DNA of 19,630 bases from Jimgerdemannia flammicorona (taxonomy: Eukaryota > Mucoromycota > Endogonomycetes > Endogonales > Endogonaceae): assembly GCA_003990745.1 (NCBI GenBank), contig RBNI01002115.1:1-19630 (forward strand), given 5' to 3'. A program made the translations under genes and the position numbers. Under the pieces are notes generated by a model. The model worked only from the letters and a program-made list of their open reading frames with translations, was not told where the DNA came from and did no database searches. Below, piece after piece: positions 9,181-18,556 of the stretch; positions within the stretch are counted from its first letter, which is position 1, and every line of letters begins with the position of its first letter.

Positions 9181-9547
9181 ACTGAAGGAGCCATAGGAAT
9201 AGACCTTGCCAGCATTCAAGATGCTACCCTCAAACCACAGACCACCATCCTACTTGGTACTGGAATTGGAGTCAGTTGCCAGAGAACCATGCCAGAATTA
9301 TGAAGACCAGGAGCTGTCTGACCAAAAGTGAAATCTCAGTTGAAGGAGAAGTAATTGACCCTGATTACACAGTGAGATCTTCCTCATAGTCAGGAATTAC
9401 AACCCCACCACCCCATTCAAAGTCAAGAAGTATGATAGGATTGGCCAGATGCTGATCCATGAAATCAAGAAGCCCAAGATCACTGAAGTCATTGAACTTA
9501 TCAAGACTAAGAGAGGTGAACAAGGCTTTAGATCTACTAGAAGAGGA
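9181..9547 (+). pseudogene. dUTPase domain of the gypsy element, frameshifted
   Basis: dUTPase hydrolyses dUTP to dUMP and pyrophosphate, which limits uracil incorporation during reverse transcription. All five motifs of the trimeric family are recognisable in order. Motif 1 is GAIGIDLAS (9187-9213, frame 1), followed by TTILLGTGIGV. Motif 2 is TRSCL (9306-9320, frame 3, cf. PRSGL). Motif 3 is EVIDPDYT (9348-9371, frame 3, conserved Asp at 9357). Motif 4 is YDRIGQMLI (9431-9457, frame 2, cf. GDRIAQ). Motif 5 is RGEQGFRSTR (9512-9541, frame 2, cf. GFGSTG with both Gly read as AGA Arg). Spacing between motifs fits the family. A one-base loss at about 9372 separates motifs 3 and 4, and a second frameshift lies between 9270 and 9291. 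It is inactive as it stands. Confidence 0.9.
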
Positions 9548-9734
9548 GCCTATACTACCACCAAGATTACCGAACTTGAGTATAAGAAAAACAGAGACCA
9601 GAACAAGTATACATATACTATTGGAGAAAACCTTTCTCTAGAAGAACAACTTCTCAAGGTCCTGCACCAGAATGAAGGAGTACTTGCTACAGACTTCAGA
9701 GATATCCACAATCAAGAACCCAAGTACTACTTGA
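9548..9734 (+). pseudogene. dUTPase-RT connector
   Basis: Frame 2 continues open from the dUTPase into a connector containing AYTTTKITELEYKKN and LEEQLLKVLHQNEGVLATDF, and reaches the pre-RT block DIHNQEPKYYL. The H-x-I and P-x-Y pattern before an RT is usual in gypsy Pol. The frame changes from 2 to 1 near 9735, where the RT begins. No catalytic motif is visible. Confidence 0.65.
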
Positions 9735-10575
9735 AGTTGACACTAGTAATACCAAGCCCATCTACCAGAAAGCCAGACCTATACCACCTGCCTACAGAGA
9801 ATTGCTGTGAGCAGAACTCAAGTAAATAGAAGAAGCCAGAATCATCAAGCAAGCTATCAGTCCCTGGGCTTCACTTATTGTCCTTGCCCCAAAGAAAGAA
9901 AGCAAGCCTGGAGAATTTGCACCAAGACTCTGCATTAACTACAGAAAGCTCAATGCAATTACTAAGAAGGATAGACAGCCCTTGCCAAATATTCAAGAAA
10001 TCCTTACTACTCTTGGAAGCAAAGCCAAATATTATACCACCTTAGATCTGTTCTCAGGCTTCCATCAGATTGGTCTCACTCAAGATGCCAGTAAGAAATC
10101 AGCCTTCATCATACCTGATGCCATCTATATCTACCTGCAAATGCCATTTGGAATGTACAATGCCCCAGCAAGTTTCTAGTAAATAATGAACAGAGTCTTC
10201 AGCAATGAGATGGGAAAATGGCTCTTTGTCTATATTGATGATATGATCATCTTCAGCAATACTGCATGGGAACATGTCAATCACATACAGCTAGCTTACA
10301 AGAAGCTCAAGGAGCATGGCCTCTACATCAAGCCAAAGAAATACAAGTTTGTAGCTCAGAAAATCGCCTACCTAGGACACTGCATCAACCAGACTGGAAC
10401 CCATATAGACTCTACAAAGATTGAGGCTGTTGCAGCCTATCTGAGACCCAGAACAACCACAGAAGTCCATGCCTTCCTTGAACTGGCCAGCTATTATAGA
10501 AGATTCATCAAAGGATACTCCAATATTTCAGCACCTATCTATGAGCTACTGAAGAAGGAAACCAAATTCAAATAG
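9735..10575 (+). pseudogene. gypsy reverse transcriptase
   Basis: Frame 1 carries a typical Ty3/gypsy RT: SPWASLIVLAPKKES, RLCINYRKLNAIT, DRQPLPNIQEIL, YTTLDLFSGFHQI (motif A Asp), QMPFGMYNAPASF, and the active site LFVYIDDMIIFS with YIDD at 10231-10242 intact. These are followed by KYKFVAQKIAYLGH and ASYYRRFIKGYS in the thumb/connection. Stops: TGA and TAA near 9808 and 9827, adjacent TAG TAA at 10177-10182 where the family has Gln, and TAG 10573-10575 where Trp is expected. It synthesises cDNA from element RNA in the particle; this copy cannot be translated through. Spacing of the catalytic blocks is normal. Confidence 0.94.
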
Positions 10576-11060
10576 ACCAAGGAATACCAAGAAATCTTCA
10601 ATGAACTCAAGATCAGATTGACCCAAGCACCTATCCTCAGAAGACCAGATTGGAACCTGGAATTCATCCTGCAGACAGATGTAAGTGCTATAGGACTTGG
10701 AGCAGGCCTAGCTCAGAAGAAAGATGGACATAAATATGTCATCTCCTATGTAAGCTGAGGTACCCATAGAGCAGAACAGAACTATAAGTCTTGCAAGCTC
10801 AAATATTTCGCAGTAGTTTGGGCAGTAGACAATTTCCACTACTACCTAGCTGGGAAACACTTCACTGTTCAAACAGACCATTCCGCTCTTGCCTGGCTAT
10901 TCCACACTCTGAACCCCAAAGGAATATATGCCAGATGGATCTACAGACTGTAAGAGTATGACCTGTCCTGTCAAGTACCACTCAGAAAGAACCAATACCA
11001 ATGCTGATGCACTCTCAAGGATACTCCAAAACACCCCCATCAAGACTATTCAACATGAAT
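10576..11060 (+). pseudogene. gypsy RNase H
   Basis: Frame 1 continues into the RNase H that removes RNA from the cDNA hybrid. FILQTDVSAIGLGAGLAQ holds the first catalytic Asp (10678-10680). HYYLAGKHFTVQTDHSAL holds a later Asp (10876-10878). The catalytic Glu expected between them, in a KELLAVV-type motif, is read here as Lys AAA at 10801-10803 (CKLKYFAVVWAV), a G-to-A change. Stops: TGA near 10756 and TAG/TAA-type stops such as the one in IYRL*EYDL. A frameshift near 10970 moves the end motif TNTNADALSRI into frame 2. Confidence 0.9.
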
Positions 11061-11159
11061 AAGGAGTTATACTATGGATTAATCAGCTACCTTAGGCAGT
11101 GGAAGATGCTCAACCACCTCAAACTCTGGATAATCATCATTATCAACTGGACTTGAAAA

Positions 11160-12295
11160 CAGTTTGAACTAGACAATACTATACTCAGAAAAGAAGAAAA
11201 GCTAGTAATACCTGAACACAAGAAGTATCAAGTAATGAAGAAAGTACATAAATAAGGACACTTAGGAGGAATCAACACATATACATAATAAGGTAAGAAG
11301 AACCATGTAGTGGCCCAAAATAGAAGAAGACCTATGCCAATTTGTCAAAGGGTGTAATAAGTGCCTAAAACAGAAACAAGATCAGTAAGACCAGGTACCT
11401 GGGTTATCAAGAATTGAGCCTATCTCCTTCTACCACATTGCAATGGATATCATTAGACCACTACCAGTAACACTATCAGGAAACTGCTATATTATAGTTA
11501 TTGTAGACCTCTTTACCAAATAGATAGAAGTAGGAGCATTACAAGAAGCCAATGCCCTCTCTATAGCTGACTTCCTGTACTGAGAAATCATCTGCTGCTA
11601 CAAGATACTGAAGCAAATTACAACAGACTGTGGCACAGAATTTGTCAATGGATTCTATGAGATAATATATCAGAAATATAGGATTCAGTACATCAAGACT
11701 ACCATGTACCACCCTCAAGGAAACAGATAGACAGAGAGAACCAACAAGACCCTCAAGAACATCCTGGTGAAGATCTCAAACAAATACGAGAATTTCGGAT
11801 AACTACCTCCCATGTCCTATGAGACATACAGTCACAGAGCACACACTTTACCCCAAGAGAACTGCTCTTCAGAGAAGAAGATTCTGATGGAACCTCAGCT
11901 ACAAATCTAGACCTAACTTGGAGATGAGTAGATGCAGAAATCTGGAGACTACACCAAATCAGGAAGAAGGCTGAAGATTACATCATCAAGTCACAAGTGC
12001 TGACAAGGAAGAATGCAGAAAAGAATCACAAGATTCTAGAACCCATCCAAATTGAAGAAAAGGTCCTACTGTATTGAAAATGATAGAAGTCTCATGGTCA
12101 CAAAAACTGGAGCCCAAATGGGAAGAACTCTTCTACATGCAAGATATCAAGAGAACTACCTTCTGGCTTAGAAAAATCTCAGGAACTATACTGCCTACTA
12201 TAGTACATAGGAACAGACTCAAGAAGTACCATGAACCTATACAAGAGAAGCAAAATGTGATAACCACCCATAAGGTTCTAGTCTGTGAATTGTAA
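11160..12295 (+). pseudogene. gypsy integrase
   Basis: The integrase inserts the cDNA. The N-terminal HHCC finger is visible: His codons at 11247 and 11259 (VHK*GHLGG) and CNKC at 11353-11364. The catalytic core in frame 1 has Asp at 11446-11448 (MDII), Asp at 11626-11628 (TTDCGTEFVNG) and Glu at 11734-11736 (TERTNKTL), a D-x35-E spacing normal for retroviral-type integrases. The YHPQGN block precedes the Glu, with TAG for Gln. The C-terminal part in frame 2 (KLEPKWEELFYMQDI, VHRNRLKKYHEP) matches the GPY/F module, with Gly-Pro lost. No chromodomain is evident after it. Stops and frameshifts are frequent between 11780 and 12070. Confidence 0.92.
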
Positions 12296-12598
12296 CAGTA
12301 TGTTTCATGACTAGCAGGCTATCTGTTTGGACCATTCTCTAAGGGATACAGCATCAGCAACTACTCATCCATAAGACTTTTGAAGTCAGAGGAGTTTGAA
12401 CCATCAACTGATTGATCAAGATCAGAATCAAGCCCTTGCTATATATGAAGAGAGTGACTCTTCACCATCACACCAAAATACAAAGAGAAGACGCCAGCCT
12501 ATAAATACCACTTTTCGACCCCTTGTCAGAGGTTATGGGATCAGCAAATTTTTCAGAACTGGACCAATGAATAAGGACATTCAAGAAGATCCTTATTC
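12296..12598 (+). other. gypsy 3' untranslated region between integrase and polypurine tract
   Basis: After the last integrase codon (TAA 12293-12295) there are about 300 bases with no recognisable domain. A 106-codon frame starts at 12396 but runs through the polypurine tract into the LTR, so it is probably chance or a UTR-spanning frame. Confidence 0.6.
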
Positions 12599-12608
12599 AG
12601 GAGGAAGA
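12599..12608 (+). other. Polypurine tract
   Basis: AGGAGGAAGA lies immediately before the TGTAAT start of the LTR. Such a tract primes plus-strand DNA synthesis. Its exact contact with the LTR start fixes the LTR boundary and identifies this LTR as the 3' LTR of the gypsy element. The second LTR copy has no such tract before it. Confidence 0.88.
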
Positions 12609-12763
12609 TGTAATAGTGACCCCAGAATGATGACATCAGTACAGGAGACAGCCTTTCCTTGTAAGCCACCAGATCAGAGCACAAGAAGATCATATGGCAT
12701 ACAAGATAAGCAATGATGACCAACTGTGAGTTATTGTGACCACAGTATGGGTATCTTGAGGAA

Positions 12764-12771
12764 TATAAAAG
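12764..12771 (+). promoter_or_regulatory. TATA-like box upstream of the LTR ORF
   Basis: TATAAAAG lies 87 bases before the ATG of the LTR ORF and is kept at the same place in LTR copy 2 (18470-18477) although neighbouring bases differ. This suggests a promoter for the LTR ORF; promoter activity is inference. Confidence 0.5.
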
Positions 12772-12850
12772 AAGGATCAAGAAACCACAGTAGTAGCAAC
12801 CAACAAGACCCACCAATCCCAAAATAGCTCAAAGACTTACCACAAACAAA

Positions 12851-13692
12851 ATGCCTGCTGCTTGCCAAACCTCAAGGTTAAGGAATTACCAAGATATCTC
12901 AGTCAAAGAAAGGATATTCCAAGACATCGAAGAGTCATGAGGACCCACTCAAGAAGGGCTCCTAGTGTCAATCTGGATACTAGTGACCCTTATCATTATA
13001 TTCTCTACTGCTATAAAATGGAAACAAGGATCACTATTGCTACTGAATACCTCCAAATGTGGCAGAAGTATGAAATAGGAAACCTCCTCTGCTGGGAGTT
13101 TCCACAGACCAGCACTCAAGAGCTACAAGATGCCACTCTCATAGATATATATAAAACAAAGATAGCTAAGAAGATCTATCAGATCTTCAGACATACACTA
13201 TGGTCAATCCCCAACTTAGAGTATGTTAGTGTCTCAGACTTCAGAGATCTGTCAGCCCACTATATTAATGCACTAGAAGCCAGAGTGGCTACAGAAGCCC
13301 AGTCTACTATCACCCTCAATAGTGATGAAGTAGAAGACTTCTGGCATTCCATCCTCCAGGACAACCCAGACCAATTCCTGCAAGGATTGATCTCAGTATT
13401 CCAAGGCCCAAGTATCCAGATCAGACCTCCCCAAGACCCCACATTTGACCCCTATTTTGTAGAAGAGAATCTCATAAACTGAAGAGCCCCAGACCTTCTT
13501 GTTCCTGCTGCTGCTGAACATGATGACATCATCGGTGATGACATCATCACACACAACATACATGAGATGCGTGATATATATAAAATATACAACCTATGTA
13601 ATAATGATGAATTTGTGGACCTCATCTTCTTCGAAGATATCCTGACCTCTGATGAGGATAAAGCCCCTATGGTCTTGAACATTCTGCTCTAA
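12851..13692 (+). pseudogene. ORF inside LTR copy 1, unknown protein, frameshift and stop
   Basis: Starts at the ATG of MPAACQTSRLRN. Compared with LTR copy 2, one base is missing near 12932-12960, so the sense passes from frame 2 to frame 1, where it stays open to TGA 13480-13482 (TGG Trp in copy 2). It then continues to TAA 13690-13692 in the ending MVLNILL. The product would be about 275 residues. Notable parts are KMETRITIAT and LQMWQKYEIGNLLC, then FPQTSTQELQD, VSDFRDLSAHYINAL, and the well-kept QDNPDQFLQGLISVFQGPSI. An acidic tail contains DDIIGDDII. I see no signal peptide, membrane segment or known domain. It lies upstream of the main TATA box, thus in U3. Confidence 0.7.
13521..13549 (+). 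repeat. Short direct repeat with CRE-like TGACATCA cores
   Basis: TGATGACATCATC occurs twice within 29 bases, inside the acidic tail of the LTR ORF. The core TGACATCA also occurs near the LTR start. It is one transition from the ATF/CREB site TGACGTCA. It encodes part of the ORF, so coding repetition is the simpler explanation. Confidence 0.4.
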
Positions 13693-13703
13693 AAGTCCTT
13701 TGG

Positions 13704-13835
13704 TTACACTGAATTATGCCAGCACCGGCATTCTGATATAATACTAAATTATACCAGCACCAGTATTCTGATGTAATACTGAATTATTCCAGCACCATTT
13801 TCCTATACTACCGAAATTATACCAGCATCTTAAAC
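13704..13835 (+). repeat. 35-bp tandem repeat in LTR copy 1
   Basis: The core CCAGCAC recurs at 13719, 13754, 13789 and 13822 (spacing 35, 35, 33), each followed by an ATTCTGATGTAATACTGAATT-like stretch cut short in the last unit. The same array with 35-base spacing is in LTR copy 2. It lies between the ORF stop and the TATA box, an enhancer-like position. Confidence 0.85.
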
Positions 13836-13952
13836 CTATACAACTATTAGTGCCAACTCTGGAACTTAGCAGTTTTTCCTATTCTGGCATTTTATTTTAG
13901 TTATTGGAATTTATATTTAGCTTTATATCTTAGCAACCATCGAATTATATTT

Positions 13953-13987
13953 TATATAAATACCCCTCTTATTTTCTTTGAAATAAA
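13953..13987 (+). promoter_or_regulatory. Main LTR TATA box and AATAAA signal
   Basis: TATATAAATA (13953-13962) is a good TATA box, and AATAAA (13982-13987) lies 20 bases after it. Together they mark the U3/R region where LTR transcripts would start and be polyadenylated. In LTR copy 2 the T20 run replaces this place. Confidence 0.65.
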
Positions 13988-14234
13988 GTCAGTTCCTCTC
14001 AGTACAATATACATACTTCCTTGCAAGCAATTTAAGAGATAACAAGATAGTTTAAAAGATAAGAAGTTTGAGAACTATAAGACCTTGGAAAGGCACTTCA
14101 ATAAGAACTTGCTTATAACAAACTTGAGTTAGTCTAAGAGATATATCTTGAAGAGAATCTGGTATATTTGAAGGACTCAGCGACCACTATATGATAATAG
14201 ACAAAATACTTTATATTCTGATGCAATTATTACA

Positions 14235-15059
14235 GAAGCTATTTTTGAGAATTCTAGAAAAGCTATTAGATTTAACTATGCTAAATATATAGTATGAGAA
14301 TAGATTCATAATATTGCTTTACATATTCTTACTCAATATATAAGTTAAATATTAAATATAAATAATAATTATCTAAATAATTATAAAGAGATTTCTATTT
14401 ATAAAATTCTTTTTTTTAAATATATTTAGAATTTAGAATATATAAAGAATTTCAAGCAAAAAGATATAACAAGCTCTTTGATTAGATATTCAATTATAAT
14501 ATTGTAACAATAAGAACACTTTTAGATATTTATATATATATATTTCAATAATATCATTTTTTAGACAAGATAGATAAATAAGATAATATATTAGACTACT
14601 AAGATAGAACAGTAAGTATGATTTATTTATTTAATATTTTATTAATTAAATTATTAAATTATTTATTTAAAATTATAGTAATTAACTGTAATAATAATTT
14701 GCTCAGCTATCAATTGACATTATAGTAGAATTATACAATATTCTGATTAAAGATTTCACTTTAACAAGATAAATAGAATAGAAATCCATATTTATCTTAT
14801 AAAGTTAGTAAATATATATAGAGTCTTTAGAAAAGAAAAGCTCAAAATAGAGAAGCTATAGAGTCTGTACATACTTTGAAGCTAGAAGATATAAAAGATT
14901 TATATTATTATTATTAGAAAAATAGAGAAATTGGTATTTATCAATATGTAAGTATTGTTATCTTTTATATTTCTCTGATATATTAAAAATGAGTACAATG
15001 AAATATCAACTCTATATAATAAATGAGGACATTGATAAGTTTCAGGCAATTATATATTG
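14235..15059. other. AT-rich intergenic block, no gene recognised
   Basis: Very AT-rich, with many TpA and poly-T or poly-A tracts. A short relic of coding appearance occurs just after the LTR (AIRFNYAKYIV then IHNIALHILTQYIS, 14259-14345) with stops, and an open stretch near 14820-15050. I recognise neither. They may be decayed transposon or host sequence. Confidence 0.5.
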
Positions 15060-15745
15060 ATGAGGTATCCCAACTTAGTCTGTAATTTAAGCTTAAGTAG
15101 TAGTATTCACATTTACCTAATTTATTCTAATCTTATCTATATTTCAAGCTAAAGTAGTATCATACCCACCTTGACCTAAATTTATCTATGATTCAAACTA
15201 AAGTGAAGTCTGTCCATTATTTATCTAATTTCATCTATAATTTAAGCTAAAGTGGCATATGTTCATTATTTTCCTTGGCATTTATGGCTACCTTGATATT
15301 ATCTATATTTTAAGCTGAAGAAGAATCTATCTATTATTCATCCAATCTCATCTACAATTCTAGCTAAAGTGGTATCTATTCATTATTCTCCTTGATATCT
15401 ATATCTACTTTAATATTATCTATATTTCAAGCTAAAGTAGTATCATATCCACCTAATCTCATCTGTGATTTAAGCTAAAGCAGTATTACATCCACTCAAT
15501 CTTATCTATGATTCAAGCTGAAGTAATATCTATCTATCATTTACTCAATCTTGTCTGTAATTTAAGCTGAAATATTATATATCTATTATTTTCTTTAGCA
15601 TTCATATCTATCCCAATCTTATTTATATTTTAAGCTAAAGTAGCATCACATCTACTCTAACTGATCTCATCTATAATTAAAGCTGAAGAGGAATCTGTCT
15701 ATCATTAAATTTATATCCACTCTGATCTTATCTACAATTCCAGTA
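15060..15745 (+). repeat. Minisatellite array A, forward orientation
   Basis: About 12 diverged units, each with a core like ATTCAAGCTAAAGTAGTATC preceded by TCTTATCTATA/G. Cores lie near 15089, 15145, 15187, 15243, 15311, 15360, 15428, 15470, 15513, 15561, 15630 and 15678, so unit lengths fall in two classes, about 42-56 and about 68 bases. The long units carry an extra CATTATTCTCCTTGATATCT-like segment. No coding potential. Confidence 0.85.
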
Positions 15746-16499
15746 ATGAGGATAGATATCGATTTAACAAATTTTATTAAAAATTAGAATAATTACTAAT
15801 AAGTTTTAAAATTATATTTAATAGTACTATTTGCTTATCTATATCTTCTTCATGGAGAAAAAGCACTGAATATTTATTAAACAAATATTAAATATAGAAA
15901 AAAGTTTATTATTTTAATATTGAATTTTTACAAAATAGCTTAGGAAGGTAATAAGTATAAAAGAATATATTTAAAATTATTAATATTTATTTATTTACTC
16001 TTCATTGAAATGACTACAATAAATATCTCTATCTTATACAAGTTTTTCTCAATTAGAGATATTTCTATGAAACTTTAGCTGGTTTTTGTTTTCTATTAGT
16101 AGATTGGATTGACTATCTTAATTTATATCTTTCACTGAGCTATAAATCTTTGAAATATCAGTTTGAATATAATTTATAAACTATTGAAATTGTAAAGTAG
16201 TATTTATATAGTACTCTTTATTTAATATAGTGGGTATCAATACTATTATTACTATATAGATCTATCAAAGTACATTGGTAAAATTTGTAAATAGAATAGA
16301 TGAAGTAAAGAATTTGATAGTATAACTATTTTTCATTATTTGATAAATAATTATGATATAAAACAAAGAGTCAGAGACAATTTTACCTAACTTCATAGGA
16401 AGAGGAGTTTTGAAGAGAATTAATATATAAATAATTTAATAAATTTAATGATTTTATTTATTTTTCATCAATATCCATTTTATATACTTTGAGGAGAGA
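15746..16499. other. AT-rich spacer between opposed arrays
   Basis: About 750 bases without the array motif and without a recognised gene. Short open stretches exist (for example around 16070-16180, with GFCFLLVDWIDYLNLYL) but they match nothing I know and are broken soon after. Confidence 0.5.
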
Positions 16500-17705
16500 A
16501 TGATAGATAGGTGCTACTTCAGCTTACATTGTAGACAAAACTAGATTAAGGTAGATATAAAAGTCAATGTGAATATTGGATATATACAGCTTCAGCTTAA
16601 ATTGTAGATGAGATTGTATAAATAATGATCAGATATTACTTTAGCTTGAGATTGGGTCAGAGTGGATATAATACTCTTTAGTTTAAAATACAGATGAAAT
16701 TAGGGTAGATGTGAATATCAAGAAGAATAATGGAAAGATACTACTTTAGCTGAAATTGCAGACAAGATTGAGTTAGAATAAATATGATGTTATTTCAGCT
16801 TGAAATGCAGATGAGATTAGGGTGGATATAAATACTAAGGTGAATAATAGACTGAAATTATAAATGAGATTAGGGTGGATATGAATACCAAGGACATATA
16901 CTTCTTCAGCTTGAATTGCAGATAAGAATTTGGTGAATAATAGATAGATAGCTTATATGGCAGACAAGATCAAGATGAGACCAGAGTAGATATAAATACT
17001 AAGAAAAATGATAGATAGATTTTGTTAGTTGGAATTATAGATGAGATCAGAGAAGATGTAAAAGCCAAGGAAAATAATAGACATATACTACTTTAGCTTA
17101 AATTATAGATGAGATCAAGTGAATGATAAATAGATACTACTTTAGCTTAAGATCATATCAGAGTAGATATGAATACTAAGAAGAATAATAGAGAGATACT
17201 ACTTTAGCTAAAATTGTAAAAATATCACTTCAGCTTGAATTGCAGACAAGAATCAGATAATCAATAGACAGATAGCTTATATAGTAAATAAAATAAAAAT
17301 GAGATTAGAGTAGTTATAAATGTTAAGGCAAATGATAGACAGATACTGTTTTAGCTTGAATTGTAGATGAGATTAGGTGAATAATAGATAAATATCACTT
17401 TAGCTTAAGATTATATTAAGATGGATATAAATACTAAAGAGAATAATAAATAGATGCCACTTTAGCTGAAATTGCAGACAAGATCAAGATGCTAAGAAAA
17501 ATGATAGATATATATCACTTTAGCTTAATTTGCAGATAAGATCAGATGAATTATAGAAAATTTTACTTTAGCTTAAATTACAGACAAGATCAAGTAATGC
17601 TACTTTAGCTTAAAATATAGACAAGATCAAGATAGATAGTGAATATCTAGAAGAATAATAGACAGATATTACTTCAGCTAGAATTGTAGAGGAGATCAGA
17701 GTTGA
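16500..17705 (-). repeat. Minisatellite array B, inverted relative to array A
   Basis: About 21 diverged units whose core on the plus strand reads ACTACTTTAGCTTAAATTRT, the reverse complement of the array A core, followed by AGATGAGAT. Clear cores lie near 16519, 16592, 16641, 16745, 16793, 16905, 17092, 17141, 17227, 17349, 17398, 17459, 17518, 17567, 17604 and 17671. A larger period is suggested: the block CAGCTTGAATTGCAGA...GATAGCTTATAT recurs at 16905 and 17227, about 322 bases apart. Confidence 0.85.
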
Positions 17706-17789
17706 TTAGAGTAGAATTAAATAAAAAATAAGCTTAAATGAATATAATAGAAGAAATAGTATTTCTTCAAAACTAATATATTCTTAATA

Positions 17790-18235
17790 TCTATCATTCT
17801 TTATTATCTACCCTAATCTAATCTTATCTGTGATTCAAGCTAAAGTGGTATCTGTTTATTATTTTTTTTGAAATTCACATCTACTCCAACTTAATCTCAT
17901 CTATAATTTCAATTAAAGTAATATATATTTATTCTTCTTCTTAATATTCATATCCAGCCCTATCTGATCTCATCTGTAATTTAAACTAAAGTAGTATCTG
18001 TCTATCATTCTTCTTGATATTCACATCTACATCCAACCCAACTCAGAGCTAGAACTAGAGTTAGATATTAATTCAAAAGAGTTAGAAATATTACTTCAGC
18101 TTGATATTTATCTATTATTCCATTTAGTATTTATATCTATCCTAACTGTCTTATCTATACTTCAAGCTGTCTATTATTCTTCTTAATATTCTTATCTTTC
18201 TTGACTCAATCTTATCTGCAATCTGTTTCAGCTAT
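17790..18235 (+). repeat. Minisatellite array A', forward orientation, degenerate
   Basis: The array motif returns to the orientation of array A (TTATCTGTGATTCAAGCTAAAG near 17825-17846, further cores near 17905, 17984 and 18160), with weaker units and at least one unit in reverse near 18100. The last units of array B and the first units here form an inverted repeat around a centre near 17750. Confidence 0.7.
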
Positions 18236-18314
18236 GAGATTGGATCAGAAAATATGAGAACTAAACCAATATTGATATAAAATTTTTTCAAAAAATTATA
18301 TAAGACTTACATAC
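18236..18314. other. AT-rich flank before LTR copy 2
   Basis: About 80 AT-rich bases end in CATAC directly before the TGTAAT of LTR copy 2. CATAC (18310-18314) is a possible 5-base target-site duplication, to be matched after the far end outside the window. No polypurine tract is present. Confidence 0.45.
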
Positions 18315-18469
18315 TGTAATGGTGACTCCAGAATGATGACATCAGCACAGGAGATAGTCTTTCCTTACAAGCCACCAGATCGGAGCACAAGAAGATCATA
18401 TAGCATATGAGATGAGCAATGATGACCAACTGTGAGTCATTGTGACCATAGTACAAGCATCCTAAAGAA

Positions 18470-18477
18470 TATAAAAG
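18470..18477 (+). promoter_or_regulatory. TATA-like box upstream of ORF in LTR copy 2
   Basis: TATAAAAG, same position relative to the ORF start (87 bases) as in LTR copy 1. Promoter role is inferred. Confidence 0.5.
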
Positions 18478-18556
18478 AAGGATCAAGAAACTGTAGTAGC
18501 AGCAACCAACAAGAACTACCAATCTCAAAATAGCTCAAAGACTTACCATAAATGAA

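Larger units (their letters stand above)
7088..14234 (+). mobile_element. Degenerate Ty3/gypsy LTR retrotransposon with dUTPase, 3' part
   Basis: Coding order is gag (CCHC) - protease - dUTPase - RT - RNase H - integrase - polypurine tract - 3' LTR. The RT-RNase H-integrase order defines the Ty3/gypsy class. The N-terminal part of gag, the primer-binding site and the 5' LTR are missing, displaced by the LINEs to the left of 7088. The internal part seen is about 5.5 kb and the LTR about 1.6 kb. Coding sense passes through all three frames because of small indels, and most stops fall at expected Gln, Trp or Arg positions. It cannot move on its own; a functional relative elsewhere in the genome is possible. 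Confidence 0.93.
12609..14234 (+). repeat. 3' LTR of the gypsy element (LTR copy 1), very long
   Basis: The start TGTAAT is fixed by the polypurine tract and by the start of homology with LTR copy 2 at 18315. The end is inferred: ATTACA at 14229-14234 makes a perfect 6-base inverted repeat with TGTAAT, and strongly AT-rich DNA begins there. An alternative TACA at 14003-14006 would leave almost no R-U5 after the TATA box, so I prefer 14234. Contents in order: a TATA-like box (12764), an ORF (12851-13692), a 35-bp tandem repeat (13704-13835), a TATA box (13953) and AATAAA (13982). Confidence 0.8.

Noticed and set aside
10177..10182. Adjacent TAG TAA at Gln positions, suggesting a code where UAR means Gln
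   Set aside because: TAG also occurs at expected Trp sites (10573-10575 and in the integrase core), TGA occurs at Arg/Trp sites, and frameshifts are frequent. Transition-driven decay explains all of these.
12396..12716. 106-codon ORF crossing the polypurine tract into the LTR
   Set aside because: It spans a functional boundary (polypurine tract and LTR start), shows no domain, and LTR copy 2 cannot share its 5' part. Probably chance.
14158..14175. TGGTATATTTGAAGG as a tRNA primer-binding site after LTR copy 1
   Set aside because: Only TGGTAT fits the start of a common primer site; the polypurine tract shows this LTR is a 3' LTR, where no such site is needed.
15060..18235. CRISPR-like array
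   Set aside because: Units are diverged, directly adjoining, of variable length and without unique spacers between constant repeats; this is a minisatellite in a eukaryotic setting.
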